This document shows, piece by piece, positions 17,130-26,883 of a stretch of DNA of 35,980 nt (positions are counted from its first letter, which is position 1; every line of letters starts with the position of its first letter). The translations under genes were made by a program, and so were the position numbers. The stretch is from Bradyrhizobium manausense (lineage in GTDB: Bacteria > Pseudomonadota > Alphaproteobacteria > Rhizobiales > Xanthobacteraceae): assembly GCF_001440035.1 (NCBI RefSeq), contig NZ_LJYG01000047.1, positions 16,221-52,200 of the forward strand. The letters are read 5' to 3'. Under the pieces are notes generated by a model, which worked only from the letters and a program-made list of their open reading frames with translations, had not been told where the DNA came from and made no database searches.

Positions 17130-17696
17130 TCACTCCGCGGCAATCACCGTCAGCTCCGGCCACAACGCCTTCCATCTCTGAGCTTTCACCGCGTAATTTG
17201 CCGCGGAGAAATTCGGACCCGGATTGGGGCGCGCAATCAGGCCTGCGACGTCATCGAAGCCATGCGGCGCGTAGACTTCGAAACCATCACCGGCGCGCCT
17301 CACGCCCACTTGCGTGTTCTGCGTCAGGAAACGGTCGATGCCGTCGGTCGAGCGCGACAACGGCGGATAGGGCAGGCCGTGCTTGGCCGGGTACCACAGA
17401 TGCACGCGGGCCTGGTTGCGGGTCTCGATCTTGACGCCGAGATGATCGAGGCGCGTTTGCAGCTTGCGGATGACGGCGTCCTCCGCGTCCCAGGAGGCAT
17501 CGGGATCGAAGTAGAAGATGTCGTAATCCGCAATACCGTAATCGACGGCACGGCCCGTGAGCACGTTCCACACCGTCTGCACCAGGCATCCCGAGACCAG
17601 CCACGCGTCCGGCAGCGCAAGTCGATGAAGCTCGTCGATGATTGCGGTGTTGACCGGATTTTTCAGGGCGAGGGCGAGAAACTCGTCCTTGCCCAT
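17130..17696 (-). CDS. Nucleotidyltransferase family protein (DUF925 / NTP_transf_6 type)
   Basis: A 188-residue member of the DUF925-type nucleotidyltransferase-like proteins. WLVSGCLVQTVWN (about 32-44) is the GS-like N-terminal motif, followed by YGIADYDIFYFD (53-64), whose Asp pair fits the metal-binding DxD of the polymerase-beta fold. Later landmarks are RVHLWYPAKHG and PHGFDDVAGLIARPNP. The substrate of the family is not established, so no reaction is claimed. It is last in a minus-strand unit, starting 12 bases after lepB. The physical link to a signal peptidase does not explain its role. Confidence 0.85.
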   Translation of the reverse strand: MGKDEFLALALKNPVNTAIIDELHRLALPDAWLVSGCLVQTVWNVLTGRAVDYGIADYDIFYFDPDASWDAEDAVIRKLQTRLDHLGVKIETRNQARVHLWYPAKHGLPYPPLSRSTDGIDRFLTQNTQVGVRRAGDGFEVYAPHGFDDVAGLIARPNPGPNFSAANYAVKAQRWKALWPELTVIAAE

Positions 17697-17708
17697 GTCG
17701 CGATCCCC

Positions 17709-18485
17709 TCAGCGCACGGCGGTGAAGAACCGCGCGAGGCGGAAGCCGGAGAGCCAGGTCCAGACCGGCTGGCCGCGCATGCCGAGATCCCAGGAGCCGA
17801 GCACGGCATCGGCACGGCCGACCAGATTGTCGACCGGCAAGAGGCCGACGCCGCCGGAGCGCAGCGGCACGCGGCTGTCGGCCGAGTTGTCCCTGTTATC
17901 GCCAAGCACGAACAAATGCCCGGCCGGCACCTTCACCTCGGGTGTGTTGTCGAGCGGGCCGTTGTCGCGCATCTTGAAGATCAGATGCGAGACGCCATTC
18001 GGCAGCGTCTCGACGTAACGGTAGGCCGGCTCGCTGCCGCCATTGTCGTCCTCGGCGGCGCCAACGCCGTCAGGCTTCAATTCGGCGGGACGGTCGTTGA
18101 TGAAGAGCTGTCCCTGCCGCATCTGGATGCGGTCGCCGGGCAAGCCGACGACGCGCTTGACCCAGGCCTGTGAGCGGTCGCCGGGCCAGCGGAACACGAC
18201 GACGTCGCCTTGCTTCGGCATTTCCGCGAAGACACGGCCGGTCTCGGGCAAGTTGATCTGGATCGGCAGCGACGAGGTGCCGTAGCCATAAGGGAATTTC
18301 GAGGCGAGCAGCGCATCGCCGATCAGCAGCGTCGGCTCCATCGAGCCCGACGGCACGTAGAACGGCTCGGCCAGCGCACCCTTGGCGATGAACACCGCGG
18401 CGACGATGCCGGCAAGCTGCATCAACTGGCCGGCCCAGCCGGAGCTCTTCCGCTTCGGAGCGGCCGTTACCTTCTCAACGCTCAT
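17709..18485 (-). CDS. lepB: Signal peptidase I
   Basis: A 258-residue membrane serine protease that removes signal peptides from exported proteins on the periplasmic side. One membrane helix spans about 20-36. The catalytic serine is S48 in PSGSMEPTL and the general-base lysine is K110 in WVKRVVGLPGD. Box E is LGDNRDNSADSR. The start at 18485 overlaps the tldD stop as ATGA, so translation is probably coupled; the reading frame continues upstream but inside tldD. Other copies of lepB usually lie beside rnc in alphaproteobacteria, so this may be a second, accessory signal peptidase. That cannot be tested here. Confidence 0.95.
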   Translation of the reverse strand: MSVEKVTAAPKRKSSGWAGQLMQLAGIVAAVFIAKGALAEPFYVPSGSMEPTLLIGDALLASKFPYGYGTSSLPIQINLPETGRVFAEMPKQGDVVVFRWPGDRSQAWVKRVVGLPGDRIQMRQGQLFINDRPAELKPDGVGAAEDDNGGSEPAYRYVETLPNGVSHLIFKMRDNGPLDNTPEVKVPAGHLFVLGDNRDNSADSRVPLRSGGVGLLPVDNLVGRADAVLGSWDLGMRGQPVWTWLSGFRLARFFTAVR

Positions 18486-19909
18486 GCGCCCGTTCCACCC
18501 ACCGTAATGCGTTCCATCAGAAGCGACGGCTGGCCGACGCCGACTGGCACGCCCTGGCCGTTCTTGCCGCAGGTGCCGATGCCGGTATCGAGCGCCAGAT
18601 CGTTGCCGATCATGCGGATGCGATGCAGGTCGGTCGGCCCGTTGCCGATCAGCATGGCGCCCTTCAGCGGCGCGCCCAGCTTGCCGTTCTCGATCTTGTA
18701 GGCCTCGGTGCACTGGAACACGTATTTGCCCGAGGTGATGTCGACCTGGCCGCCGCCGAAATTCGCGGCAAACACGCCGTTCTTCACCGACGCGAGAATC
18801 TCGGCCGGGTCGCGGTCGCCCGCGAGCATGTAGGTGTTGGTCATGCGCGGCATCGGCACATGGGCATAGCCCTGGCGGCGGCCGTTGCCGGTCGGCTTCA
18901 TGTTCATCAGCCGCGCGTTCTGGCGGTCCTGCATGTAGCCGACCAGGATGCCGTCCTCGATCAGCACGGTGCGGTTGGTCGGCGTGCCCTCGTCGTCGAT
19001 CGACAGCGAGCCCCGCCGCGAGGCGATGGTGCCGTCATCGACCACGGTGACGCCCTTGGCCGCGACCTGCTGGCCCATCAGGCCCGCAAAAGCAGAGGTC
19101 TTCTTGCGATTGAAGTCGCCTTCGAGGCCGTGGCCGACTGCCTCGTGCAGCATCACGCCGGGCCAGCCGGCGCCGAGCACGACGTCCATCTCGCCGGCGG
19201 GGGCGGGAATCGATTCCAGATTGACCAGGGCCTCGCGCAGTGCGCCGTCGGCGGCATCGCGCCAGGATTTGGTCTCAATGAATTCGGCATAGCCGGCGCG
19301 GCCGCCATAGCCCTTGCTGCCGCTCTCCTGGCGGTCGCCTTGCCCTGCGACGACGGAGATGTTGACGCGCACCAGCGGGCGCACGTCGCGATAGCTCTCG
19401 CCGTCGGGCCGCAGGATCTCGACCACCTGCCAGGTCGCGCCCAGGCTGACGCTGACCTGCCGCACCCGCGGATCCTTGTCGCGCAGGTAAGCGTCGATCT
19501 CGGCCAGCAGCTTGACCTTGGTCTCGAAGCCGGGGGCATCGAGCGGGTTTTCATCGCCATAGAGGCGCACATTGGTGTGCGGAGGCGGCGCGGCAAAGCT
19601 GCCGGAATAGCCGCCGCGCACGGCCGCGACCGCATCGGCGGCGCGAATCAGCGCCGGCAGCGACACATCGGAGGAGTGGGCGTAGCCCACGGCATCATCC
19701 TTGACCGCGCGTAAGCCAAAACCTTGCGAGGTGTCGTAGGTCGCCTGCTTGAGCCGTCCATTGTCGAACATCAGCGCTTCGGTCTGGCTGTATTCCAGGA
19801 ACAATTCGCCGTCGTCGGCACCGGAGAGCCCGCGCGCGACCTCGTTGCGAACCTGGTCGCGATCGAGATTGGCGCGGTCGAGCAGGGAGGTTGTGGCAGG
19901 GTTGGTCAT
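18482..19909 (-). CDS. tldD: Metalloprotease TldD
   Basis: A 475-residue zinc protease subunit of the TldD/TldE (PmbA) pair, which trims unfolded peptides and peptide precursors such as microcins in the cytoplasm. The zinc site HEAVGHGLEGD is intact (H255, E256, H260). Further family features are the glycine-rich C-terminal part (NGVFAANFGGGQVD, then GGTGA at the end). The ATG at 19909 is chosen because GGACGG lies before it; in-frame ATGs at 19921 and 19984 lack this. No tldE/pmbA gene is in the window, so the partner is encoded elsewhere. It is first of a unit with lepB and the nucleotidyltransferase. Confidence 0.95.
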   Translation of the reverse strand: MTNPATTSLLDRANLDRDQVRNEVARGLSGADDGELFLEYSQTEALMFDNGRLKQATYDTSQGFGLRAVKDDAVGYAHSSDVSLPALIRAADAVAAVRGGYSGSFAAPPPHTNVRLYGDENPLDAPGFETKVKLLAEIDAYLRDKDPRVRQVSVSLGATWQVVEILRPDGESYRDVRPLVRVNISVVAGQGDRQESGSKGYGGRAGYAEFIETKSWRDAADGALREALVNLESIPAPAGEMDVVLGAGWPGVMLHEAVGHGLEGDFNRKKTSAFAGLMGQQVAAKGVTVVDDGTIASRRGSLSIDDEGTPTNRTVLIEDGILVGYMQDRQNARLMNMKPTGNGRRQGYAHVPMPRMTNTYMLAGDRDPAEILASVKNGVFAANFGGGQVDITSGKYVFQCTEAYKIENGKLGAPLKGAMLIGNGPTDLHRIRMIGNDLALDTGIGTCGKNGQGVPVGVGQPSLLMERITVGGTGA

Positions 19910-20016
19910 GCGTCCGTCCATTATCGGTCGATGTGAGGCAAGATAATGGTTTCGAGTTGGTTCCGCGAGGGCGCGCAGCGTCACATTACGGAAACAATAG
20001 GTTCGACGGGCTCACC

Positions 20017-20589
20017 CTACGGCAGCTTGTCGTACCCCTCGCCGAGCCCGTTCAGGCTGAGCGGGAAGCCGATGCCTTCTTCCGGCGTCTCGAAGATGAT
20101 GAAGGTCGCGGTCTTGGCGCTGCGGAGCTGGCCGAGCAGCTTGTCGTCCATGACGACCTCGGCGACGCAGCCATTGGGCAGGCAGCGCACGAAGCCGGCG
20201 CGGCCGACGTCCTGGTTGTCGAGCTTCAGCCCGAGGCCGGAGGGCAGCAGCACGCCTAAGGGGGCCACCACGCGCATCAGGCGGCTCTTCTGGTCGGCGG
20301 TCTTGAGCACGATCACGGTGAGGCCGGCATTGGAGCGGTCTTCGGCCACCACGCTCTGGATCAGGGCGCATTGCTCGGCCTGGGCGCCCGGCGGAGTATC
20401 GCAACGGATCTGCCAGTCGCCATGAACGGAGCGCACCGCGCCCTGCGCATGGGCAGCGCTTGATAGGAAAAGGCCGGGAAGGGACAGGAAAAGGACGACC
20501 GCCACGAGGCGGATCAGCGTCGTGAAACGGTCAGCCGGCCATACAACCGATCTTGGAGCCGATCTTGCCATGCATCTCGAAAGCCCCAT
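20017..20589 (-). CDS. Invasion-associated locus B (IalB) family protein
   Basis: A 190-residue exported protein of the IalB family, common in Bradyrhizobium and Bartonella. Its biochemical role is not known in free-living species. An Arg-rich start is followed by a hydrophobic stretch (LIRLVAVVLFLSLPGLFLSS) and an AHAQ cleavage site, so it is likely periplasmic. The mature part begins with the family-typical SVHGDWQIRCDTPPG and has CALIQSVVAEDR and a later Cys pair (RCLPNGC). The ATG at 20589 has AGAGGGA upstream; a second ATG at 20571 is possible. It lies 107 bp before tldD and may or may not share its transcript. Confidence 0.87.
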   Translation of the reverse strand: MGLSRCMARSAPRSVVWPADRFTTLIRLVAVVLFLSLPGLFLSSAAHAQGAVRSVHGDWQIRCDTPPGAQAEQCALIQSVVAEDRSNAGLTVIVLKTADQKSRLMRVVAPLGVLLPSGLGLKLDNQDVGRAGFVRCLPNGCVAEVVMDDKLLGQLRSAKTATFIIFETPEEGIGFPLSLNGLGEGYDKLP

Positions 20590-20857
20590 CGGGGTCGGTC
20601 CCTCTGCTCGCTCGGGTCGCTCGCGCTGGTGGACTGATACGGGAATGACGGCGTCTTGAAGGCAATTCACAAGCAAATTCCGCGCCGCCTTGGCCGCCAT
20701 TGCCGCCACGAATCAGGTTCCTGCACGGCCCTGCGCCTGTGCCTACAGCGGGCAATTCGGCTGTCAAGCCGCGGCCTCCCGGGAAACGGTATTTTTGTCT
20801 GATGTTACTAGGAAATATCTTGCGGGTGATGGCTGACAGAGGGGCCTCAAGACTGCA

Positions 20858-20871
20858 TTGCGATAGATCAA
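20858..20871. promoter_or_regulatory. FixK/FNR-type box upstream of coxB
   Basis: TTGCGATAGATCAA fits the FixK2 consensus of Bradyrhizobium, TTG(A/C)-N6-(T/G)CAA. It lies 164 bp before the coxB start, a plausible distance for control of the cox operon by oxygen. A 14-base site with loose consensus can occur by chance, so this is a candidate only. Confidence 0.45.
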
Positions 20872-20977
20872 GAATTATGGTTTGAGAGGCTTGATTTCGG
20901 CGTTCTAGCGATCTGGCCCCAATTCCTCCTAGAGGTATTCTTGCGGCGGTTTGTCAGACGGGCGGATCGAATAAGCG

Positions 20978-20996
20978 TTCCCCAAAAATAGGGGAA
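20978..20996. promoter_or_regulatory. TTCCCC/GGGGAA dyad in the coxB leader region
   Basis: TTCCCC (20978-20983) and GGGGAA (20991-20996) form a perfect 6-bp dyad around an A-rich 7-base centre, 39 bp before the coxB start. It could be an operator or a 5' leader hairpin. The role is not known. Confidence 0.4.
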
Positions 20997-21034
20997 TGCA
21001 CTTGGGGTGATTTCGTTAGGGGAGCGCGAACGGC

Positions 21035-21874
21035 ATGAAGATGTCGATGGGCCGGGTGGGCCGGCACTTGCTGGGATTGGCCGTGGCGGGTCTGACGCTG
21101 GCGACGGGCGGTGCGGCATTTGCCGAGCTTGGGCAGCCCGAGCCGTGGGAATGGCACCTTCAGGGTTCCGGCTCCCCGGTGATGGACAACATCGTCTGGT
21201 TCCACAACTTCTTGTCCGTGCTGATCATCCTGATCACGCTGTTCGTGCTGGCGCTGCTGGTGATCGTGGTGATGAAGTTCAACGCGAGGGCCAATCCGGT
21301 GCCGTCGCGGACCACCCACAACACGCTGATCGAGGTGGTGTGGACCCTGGTGCCGGTGCTGATCCTGGTCGGCATCGCGGTGCCGTCGTTCCGCCTCCTG
21401 TTCCTCGAGCTCGACGTGCCGAAGGCGGATCTGACCGTGAAGGCGACCGGCAAACAGTGGTACTGGTCCTACGCCTATCCTGATAACGGCAAGTTCGAGT
21501 TCGACTCGCTGCTGGCCCAGGACAAGCAACCCCGCCTACTCGGCGTCGACAACGAGATGGTGGTGCCGGTCAACAAGGTGATTCGTGTTCAGGTCACCGG
21601 TGCCGACGTCATCCACGCGTTCGCGCTGCCGGCGTTCGGCGTCAAGATCGACGCCATCCCGGGCCGGCTGAACGAGACCTGGTTCAAGGCCACCAAGACC
21701 GGCATGTTCTACGGCCAGTGCTCGGAGCTTTGCGGCAAGGACCACGCCTTCATGCCGATCGCCATTCGCGTGGTGAACGACCAGGAGTTCGCCTCCTGGG
21801 TCGATGCGGCGAAGAAGAAATTTGCGAGCGGCGGCACCAGCACCTTCGCCTCCGCAGCCGGTCCGACGCAGTAA
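21035..21874 (+). CDS. coxB: Cytochrome c oxidase subunit II (aa3 type)
   Basis: A 279-residue subunit that takes electrons from cytochrome c through the binuclear CuA centre. A signal peptide (1-30, ending AFA) is followed by two membrane helices (about 58-82 and 98-120) and a periplasmic cupredoxin domain. The CuA ligands are intact: H194 (ADVIHAFALP), C229, E231, C233, H237 and M240 (CSELCGKDHAFM). The aromatic run QWYWSY (141-146) is the electron entry region. It lacks a fused cytochrome c, so it is a caa3-free aa3 subunit. It is first in the cox operon, 89 bp before coxA. Confidence 0.97.
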   Translation: MKMSMGRVGRHLLGLAVAGLTLATGGAAFAELGQPEPWEWHLQGSGSPVMDNIVWFHNFLSVLIILITLFVLALLVIVVMKFNARANPVPSRTTHNTLIEVVWTLVPVLILVGIAVPSFRLLFLELDVPKADLTVKATGKQWYWSYAYPDNGKFEFDSLLAQDKQPRLLGVDNEMVVPVNKVIRVQVTGADVIHAFALPAFGVKIDAIPGRLNETWFKATKTGMFYGQCSELCGKDHAFMPIAIRVVNDQEFASWVDAAKKKFASGGTSTFASAAGPTQ

Positions 21875-21903
21875 GCGCCGGGCGGACGGCTCAACCGGAC
21901 TGA

Positions 21904-23580
<1,677 letters not shown>

Positions 23581-23592
23581 GCAACACGACTC

Positions 23593-23619
23593 CCGCGGCG
23601 CCCGCGACGGGCGCCGCGG
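23593..23619 (+). promoter_or_regulatory. Very stable intercistronic hairpin between coxA and ctaB
   Basis: CCGCGGCGCCCG (23593-23604) and CGGGCGCCGCGG (23608-23619) form a perfect 12-bp, all-GC stem with a CGA loop, 12 bases past the coxA stop. There is no T-run. Such stems usually protect the upstream message from 3' exonucleases, so more subunit I than assembly factor could be made. That role is inferred. Confidence 0.6.
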
Positions 23620-23645
23620 CTCTGCAACGAAACGAGCAGGTTTAA

Positions 23646-24590
23646 GTGTCCGTCCTCGATCAGAATGCCATCGACATCAATCCCCGCATCTCCGAGGCGG
23701 AGGTTGGTGACTACCTCGCGCTGCTCAAGCCGCGGGTGATGTCGCTCGTGATCTTCACCGCGCTGGTCGGGATGGCGATGGCGCCGGGACATTTCCACTG
23801 GGTGCTCGCCATCACCTCGCTGCTCTGCATCGCCGTCGGCGCCGGCGCCTCCGGCGCGCTCAACATGGCGCTCGAGGGCGATATCGACGCCAAGATGTCG
23901 CGCACCGCGAACCGCCCGATCCCGCGTGGCCGCATCACCCGGCCCGAGGCGATGACGTTCGGGATGACGCTCGCCTTCTTCTCGGTGATGACCCTCGGCA
24001 TCCTCGTCAACTGGATCGCGGGCGCGCTGCTCGCCTTCACCATCTTCTTCTACGTCGTCATCTATACGATGGGCCTGAAGCGCTGGACCGCGCAGAACAT
24101 CGTGATCGGCGGCGCCGCCGGCGCCTTGCCGCCGGTGGTGGCCTGGGCGTCCGTCACGGGCACGGTCGATGTCGAGCCGCTGCTGCTGTTCGCCATCATC
24201 TTCTTCTGGACGCCGCCGCACTTCTGGGCGCTGGCGCTGTTCCGTTCCGACGACTATGCCCGCGCCGGCATTCCGATGCTGCCCAATGTCGCCGGCCCGG
24301 ACGCGACCCGCCTGCAGATACTGCTCTACACCATCGTGCTGATCGCGGTGGCCGCAGCGCCCTGGGCGCTCGGCTATTTCGACGCCGTCTACGGCATCGT
24401 CTCGCTGATCCTCGGCGCCGGCATGCTGGTGCTCGCCATCAACGTCTACTTCCGCCGCGAGCGCAGCCAGTCGCTGCGCGCAACGCGAAAGCTGTTCGCC
24501 TTCTCGATCCTGTACCTGTTCGCGCTGTTCGCGACCTTGCTGGCCGAGGTCGTATTCCCTGTGCTTGCTCGGATGGTAGGGGGCGCATGA
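23646..24590 (+). CDS. ctaB: Protoheme IX farnesyltransferase
   Basis: A 314-residue UbiA-family membrane enzyme (CyoE/CtaB/Cox10) that converts heme b to heme O, the precursor of heme a for the oxidase. About nine helices are present. The first prenyl-diphosphate motif lies near [19 protein letters not shown] (about 75-93), and the second region is the later [16 protein letters not shown] loop. The start is a GTG at 23646, preceded by GAGCAGG; the family N-terminus fits. It follows coxA by 65 bp with a strong hairpin between, and its stop overlaps an upstream ATG of the small membrane protein gene as ATGA. Confidence 0.95.
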   Translation: MSVLDQNAIDINPRISEAEVGDYLALLKPRVMSLVIFTALVGMAMAPGHFHWVLAITSLLCIAVGAGASGALNMALEGDIDAKMSRTANRPIPRGRITRPEAMTFGMTLAFFSVMTLGILVNWIAGALLAFTIFFYVVIYTMGLKRWTAQNIVIGGAAGALPPVVAWASVTGTVDVEPLLLFAIIFFWTPPHFWALALFRSDDYARAGIPMLPNVAGPDATRLQILLYTIVLIAVAAAPWALGYFDAVYGIVSLILGAGMLVLAINVYFRRERSQSLRATRKLFAFSILYLFALFATLLAEVVFPVLARMVGGA

Positions 24591-24598
24591 TCACGGCG

Positions 24599-24763
24599 AT
24601 GGCTGACAAACCCGAGCCAGATGGAATCGTCCTCACCGAGGCGCAGAAGAAGAGCCGTCGTCAGCGCTCCATTGCCATTGCTTTGGCGCTCGGTGTGCTC
24701 GTCGTGCTTTTCTTCGCCGTCACCATGGTCAAGGGACCGGCGGTTCTCGTTCGGCCGCTGTAG
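24599..24763 (+). CDS. Small single-helix membrane protein of the cox operon (CoxF-like)
   Basis: A 54-residue protein that is easily missed. It starts MADKPEPDGI (ATG at 24599; an alternative ATG at 24587 overlaps the ctaB stop). A charged, basic stretch (KKSRRQRS) is followed by one membrane helix (IAIALALGVLVVLFFAVTM), then VKGPAVLVRPL. The basic side before the helix predicts the N-terminus in the cytoplasm. Alphaproteobacterial cox operons often have a short membrane protein between ctaB and ctaG, sometimes called CoxF, of undefined function. The next gene starts 7 bases after its stop, so it is tightly embedded in the operon. Confidence 0.82.
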   Translation: MADKPEPDGIVLTEAQKKSRRQRSIAIALALGVLVVLFFAVTMVKGPAVLVRPL

Positions 24764-24769
24764 GGGCAG

Positions 24770-25420
24770 ATGGATCAGAAGCCGACCATATCGCAGCATC
24801 AGAGCCGAACGGCCGGCAAGGGCCGGGGCCTCGGCCGCGATGTGCTGGTCGCCTCGATCTGCGGCGGCGTGGTCGCATTGATGGTCGGAGCCTCCTACGC
24901 GGCGGTGCCGTTCTACAACTGGTTCTGCCGCGCCACCGGCTTCAACGGCACCACGCAGGTCGCGACCTCCGCGCCCGCCAGTGGCCCGATCGCACGCAAG
25001 ATCGCGGTGCGGTTCGATTCCAACGTCGCCCCCGGCCTGCCCTGGAAGTTCGAGCCGGAGCAGACCGAGGTCGAGGTCAATATCGGTCAGGTCACCACCA
25101 TCTATTACACCGTGACCAACCAGGCCGCGCGCACCACCTCAGGGCAGGCGGCCTACAATGTCGCGCCGCTGACGGTCGGGTCGTATTTCCAGAAGATCAA
25201 CTGCTTCTGCTTCACCGAGCAGACCATGGCGCCCGGCGAGAAGCGCGAGATGCCCGTGGTGTTCTACGTCGATCCGTCGATCGTCGGCGACCACGACAAT
25301 GACGGGCTCAGCACCATCACGCTGTCCTACACGTTCTATCCGGTGAAGGATCCGGTGGTGAAGCCGCTCGCATCCGGTGATGACAACAAGCGCAAGGGAA
25401 ATCTCCAGCCGCCGGGTTGA
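24770..25420 (+). CDS. ctaG: Cytochrome c oxidase assembly protein CtaG (Cox11)
   Basis: A 216-residue copper chaperone that delivers copper to the CuB site of subunit I. One membrane helix (about 24-46) anchors a periplasmic immunoglobulin-like domain. The copper motif CFCFTEQ has C145 and C147, and the third conserved cysteine C53 (NWFCRATGF) is present just after the helix. GAGQMPV-like family segments appear as [14 protein letters not shown]. The ATG at 24770 follows AGGGGC. The C-terminal tail ([13 protein letters not shown]) is unstructured. It sits between the small membrane protein and coxC. Confidence 0.95.
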   Translation: MDQKPTISQHQSRTAGKGRGLGRDVLVASICGGVVALMVGASYAAVPFYNWFCRATGFNGTTQVATSAPASGPIARKIAVRFDSNVAPGLPWKFEPEQTEVEVNIGQVTTIYYTVTNQAARTTSGQAAYNVAPLTVGSYFQKINCFCFTEQTMAPGEKREMPVVFYVDPSIVGDHDNDGLSTITLSYTFYPVKDPVVKPLASGDDNKRKGNLQPPG

Positions 25421-25485
25421 CGCTTCGGAGGTTGGACCAAGGGGATAAGTGCCGGACAGGCACGGGATTGAGGAGACAGACCGCA

Positions 25486-26382
25486 ATGGCTACCGCGCAA
25501 GGCAAGCATCACGACTACCATCTGGTCGATCCGTCTCCGTGGCCGGCGGTCGGCTCGGTCTCCGCCTTCATCATGGCGGTCGGTGCGATCTCCTGGATGC
25601 ACCACATGTTCTCCGCCGCGCCGATCGTGTTCGGTATCGGCACCGTCGGCGTGCTCTACACCATGGCGAGCTGGTGGGGCGACGTGATCAAGGAAGCCCA
25701 GTACAAGGGCGACCACACCCGCGTCGTGCAGCTGCATCACCGCTACGGCATGATCCTGTTCATCGCCTCCGAGGTGATGTTCTTCGTCGCCTGGTTCTGG
25801 GCCTATTTCAACGCCGCGCTGTTTCCGGCCGACGCCGTCCACGCCACCCGTGACGCGGTGTTCGGTTGCGGTCTCGGCACGGCGGCCGGCGCCTGCGCGG
25901 TGCCGGGCACCTGGCCGCCCCATGGTATCGAAACCTTCGATCCCTGGCATCTGCCGCTGCTCAACACGCTGATCCTGCTCACCTCGGGCACCACGGTCAC
26001 CTGGGCGCACCACGCCCTGCTCGAGAACGATCGCCAGGGCCTGAAATATGGCCTGATCCTCACCATCCTGCTGGGCGCGACCTTCACCTGCGTGCAGGCC
26101 TACGAATACAGCCACGCGGCGTTCTCCTTCGCCGGCAACGTCTACGGCGCGACCTTCTTCATGGCGACCGGCTTCCACGGTTTTCACGTGCTGGTCGGCA
26201 CCGTATTCCTGATCGTGTGCCTGGCGCGCGCCTATGCCGGCCACTTCACGCCGAAGCAGCACCTCGGCTTCGAGTTCGCCGCCTGGTACTGGCATTTCGT
26301 CGACGTGGTCTGGCTTTTCCTGTTCCTCTGCATCTATGTCTGGGGACACGGTGCCGAGACCATGGCCCACGGCGCGCACTGA
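25486..26382 (+). CDS. coxC: Cytochrome c oxidase subunit III
   Basis: A 298-residue, seven-helix subunit that stabilises the oxidase and feeds the D-channel. It begins [20 protein letters not shown], the classical start of subunit III. The conserved glutamate of helix III is in [18 protein letters not shown]. Later landmarks are [20 protein letters not shown] and [18 protein letters not shown] at the C-terminus. The ATG at 25486 follows GAGGAGA; the reading frame extends upstream but overlaps the ctaG end. It closes the cox operon, with a terminator 23 bases on. Confidence 0.97.
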   Translation: MATAQGKHHDYHLVDPSPWPAVGSVSAFIMAVGAISWMHHMFSAAPIVFGIGTVGVLYTMASWWGDVIKEAQYKGDHTRVVQLHHRYGMILFIASEVMFFVAWFWAYFNAALFPADAVHATRDAVFGCGLGTAAGACAVPGTWPPHGIETFDPWHLPLLNTLILLTSGTTVTWAHHALLENDRQGLKYGLILTILLGATFTCVQAYEYSHAAFSFAGNVYGATFFMATGFHGFHVLVGTVFLIVCLARAYAGHFTPKQHLGFEFAAWYWHFVDVVWLFLFLCIYVWGHGAETMAHGAH

Positions 26383-26404
26383 GCCGGGACGGATCGATTC
26401 TAGC

Positions 26405-26430
26405 AAAGGGCGGCCGCAGGGCCGCCCTTT
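26405..26430 (+). terminator. Terminator of the cox operon
   Basis: AAAGGGCGGCC (26405-26415) and GGCCGCCCTTT (26420-26430) form an 11-bp stem with a 4-base loop, ending in TTT. It follows the coxC stop by 22 bases and precedes DUF983, so the oxidase and SURF1 units are probably only partly linked. Confidence 0.78.
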
Positions 26431-26481
26431 CGTTGTCCAGCGGCCGGAGTTTGGGCCGAAATTGTGATAGGCTTGCGTGTG

Positions 26482-26883
26482 ATGAACGACACTGCCGACA
26501 CCCCGGAGGCCCAGCCCACCGTCCTGCAAAGCGCGCTGCGCGGGCTCGCCTGCAAATGCCCGCGCTGCGGTGAGGGCAAGCTCTATGCGGGCTTCCTGAC
26601 GCTGGCGCCTTCCTGCAGCCGTTGCGGCCTCGACTACGCCTTCATCGATGCCGGCGATGGTCCGGCGATCTTCATCATCATGCTGGCCGGAGCGATCGTG
26701 GTCGGCTGCGCGCTCGTCGTCGAGGTCAAGTATCAGCCGCCATTCTGGCTGCATGCGGTGCTGTGGCTGCCGCTGATCCTCGCCACCACGCTCCTGCCGC
26801 TGCGCTCGATGAAGTCGCTTCTGATCGCGCTGCAATTCCATCACAAGGCAGCACCCGGCCGGTTGATCGACCGCGCGAAATGA
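26482..26883 (+). CDS. DUF983 family membrane protein
   Basis: A 133-residue DUF983 protein. Two CxxC pairs (CKCPRCGEGKL and CSRCGLDY, residues about 25-55) look like a zinc ribbon. Two membrane helices follow (about 62-83 and 90-111). The family lies beside oxidase assembly genes in many alphaproteobacteria, which suggests a role in oxidase biogenesis; this is not proven. The ATG at 26482 is favoured over a GTG at 26464. Its stop overlaps the SURF1 start as ATGA, a sign of coupled translation. The cysteines could bind zinc or copper. Confidence 0.88.
   Translation: MNDTADTPEAQPTVLQSALRGLACKCPRCGEGKLYAGFLTLAPSCSRCGLDYAFIDAGDGPAIFIIMLAGAIVVGCALVVEVKYQPPFWLHAVLWLPLILATTLLPLRSMKSLLIALQFHHKAAPGRLIDRAK

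Larger units (their letters stand above)
20590..21034. promoter_or_regulatory. Intergenic region between ialB and the coxB operon
   Basis: A 445-bp region with no gene that I can support. It holds the divergent promoters of ialB and the cox operon. Visible signals are a FixK-like box at 20858-20871 and a TTCCCC/GGGGAA dyad at 20978-20996. AGGGGAG at about 21017 is the coxB ribosome binding site. The A+T-rich parts at 20790-20820 and 20860-20880 may contain promoter elements, but I could not pair -35 and -10 boxes with confidence. Confidence 0.6.

Noticed and set aside
17025..18173. 382-residue plus-strand frame over the nucleotidyltransferase and lepB
   Set aside because: It opposes lepB, which has intact catalytic residues, and shows no family pattern.
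18482..20589. Peptide-modification or microcin system around TldD and LepB
   Set aside because: TldD can process peptide precursors, but I see no precursor peptide, modifying enzyme or exporter here, and the TldE partner is absent.
25336..26844. 502-residue open frame opposite ctaG, coxC and DUF983
   Set aside because: It crosses three certain genes and their terminator; the sequence has mirror-frame composition.
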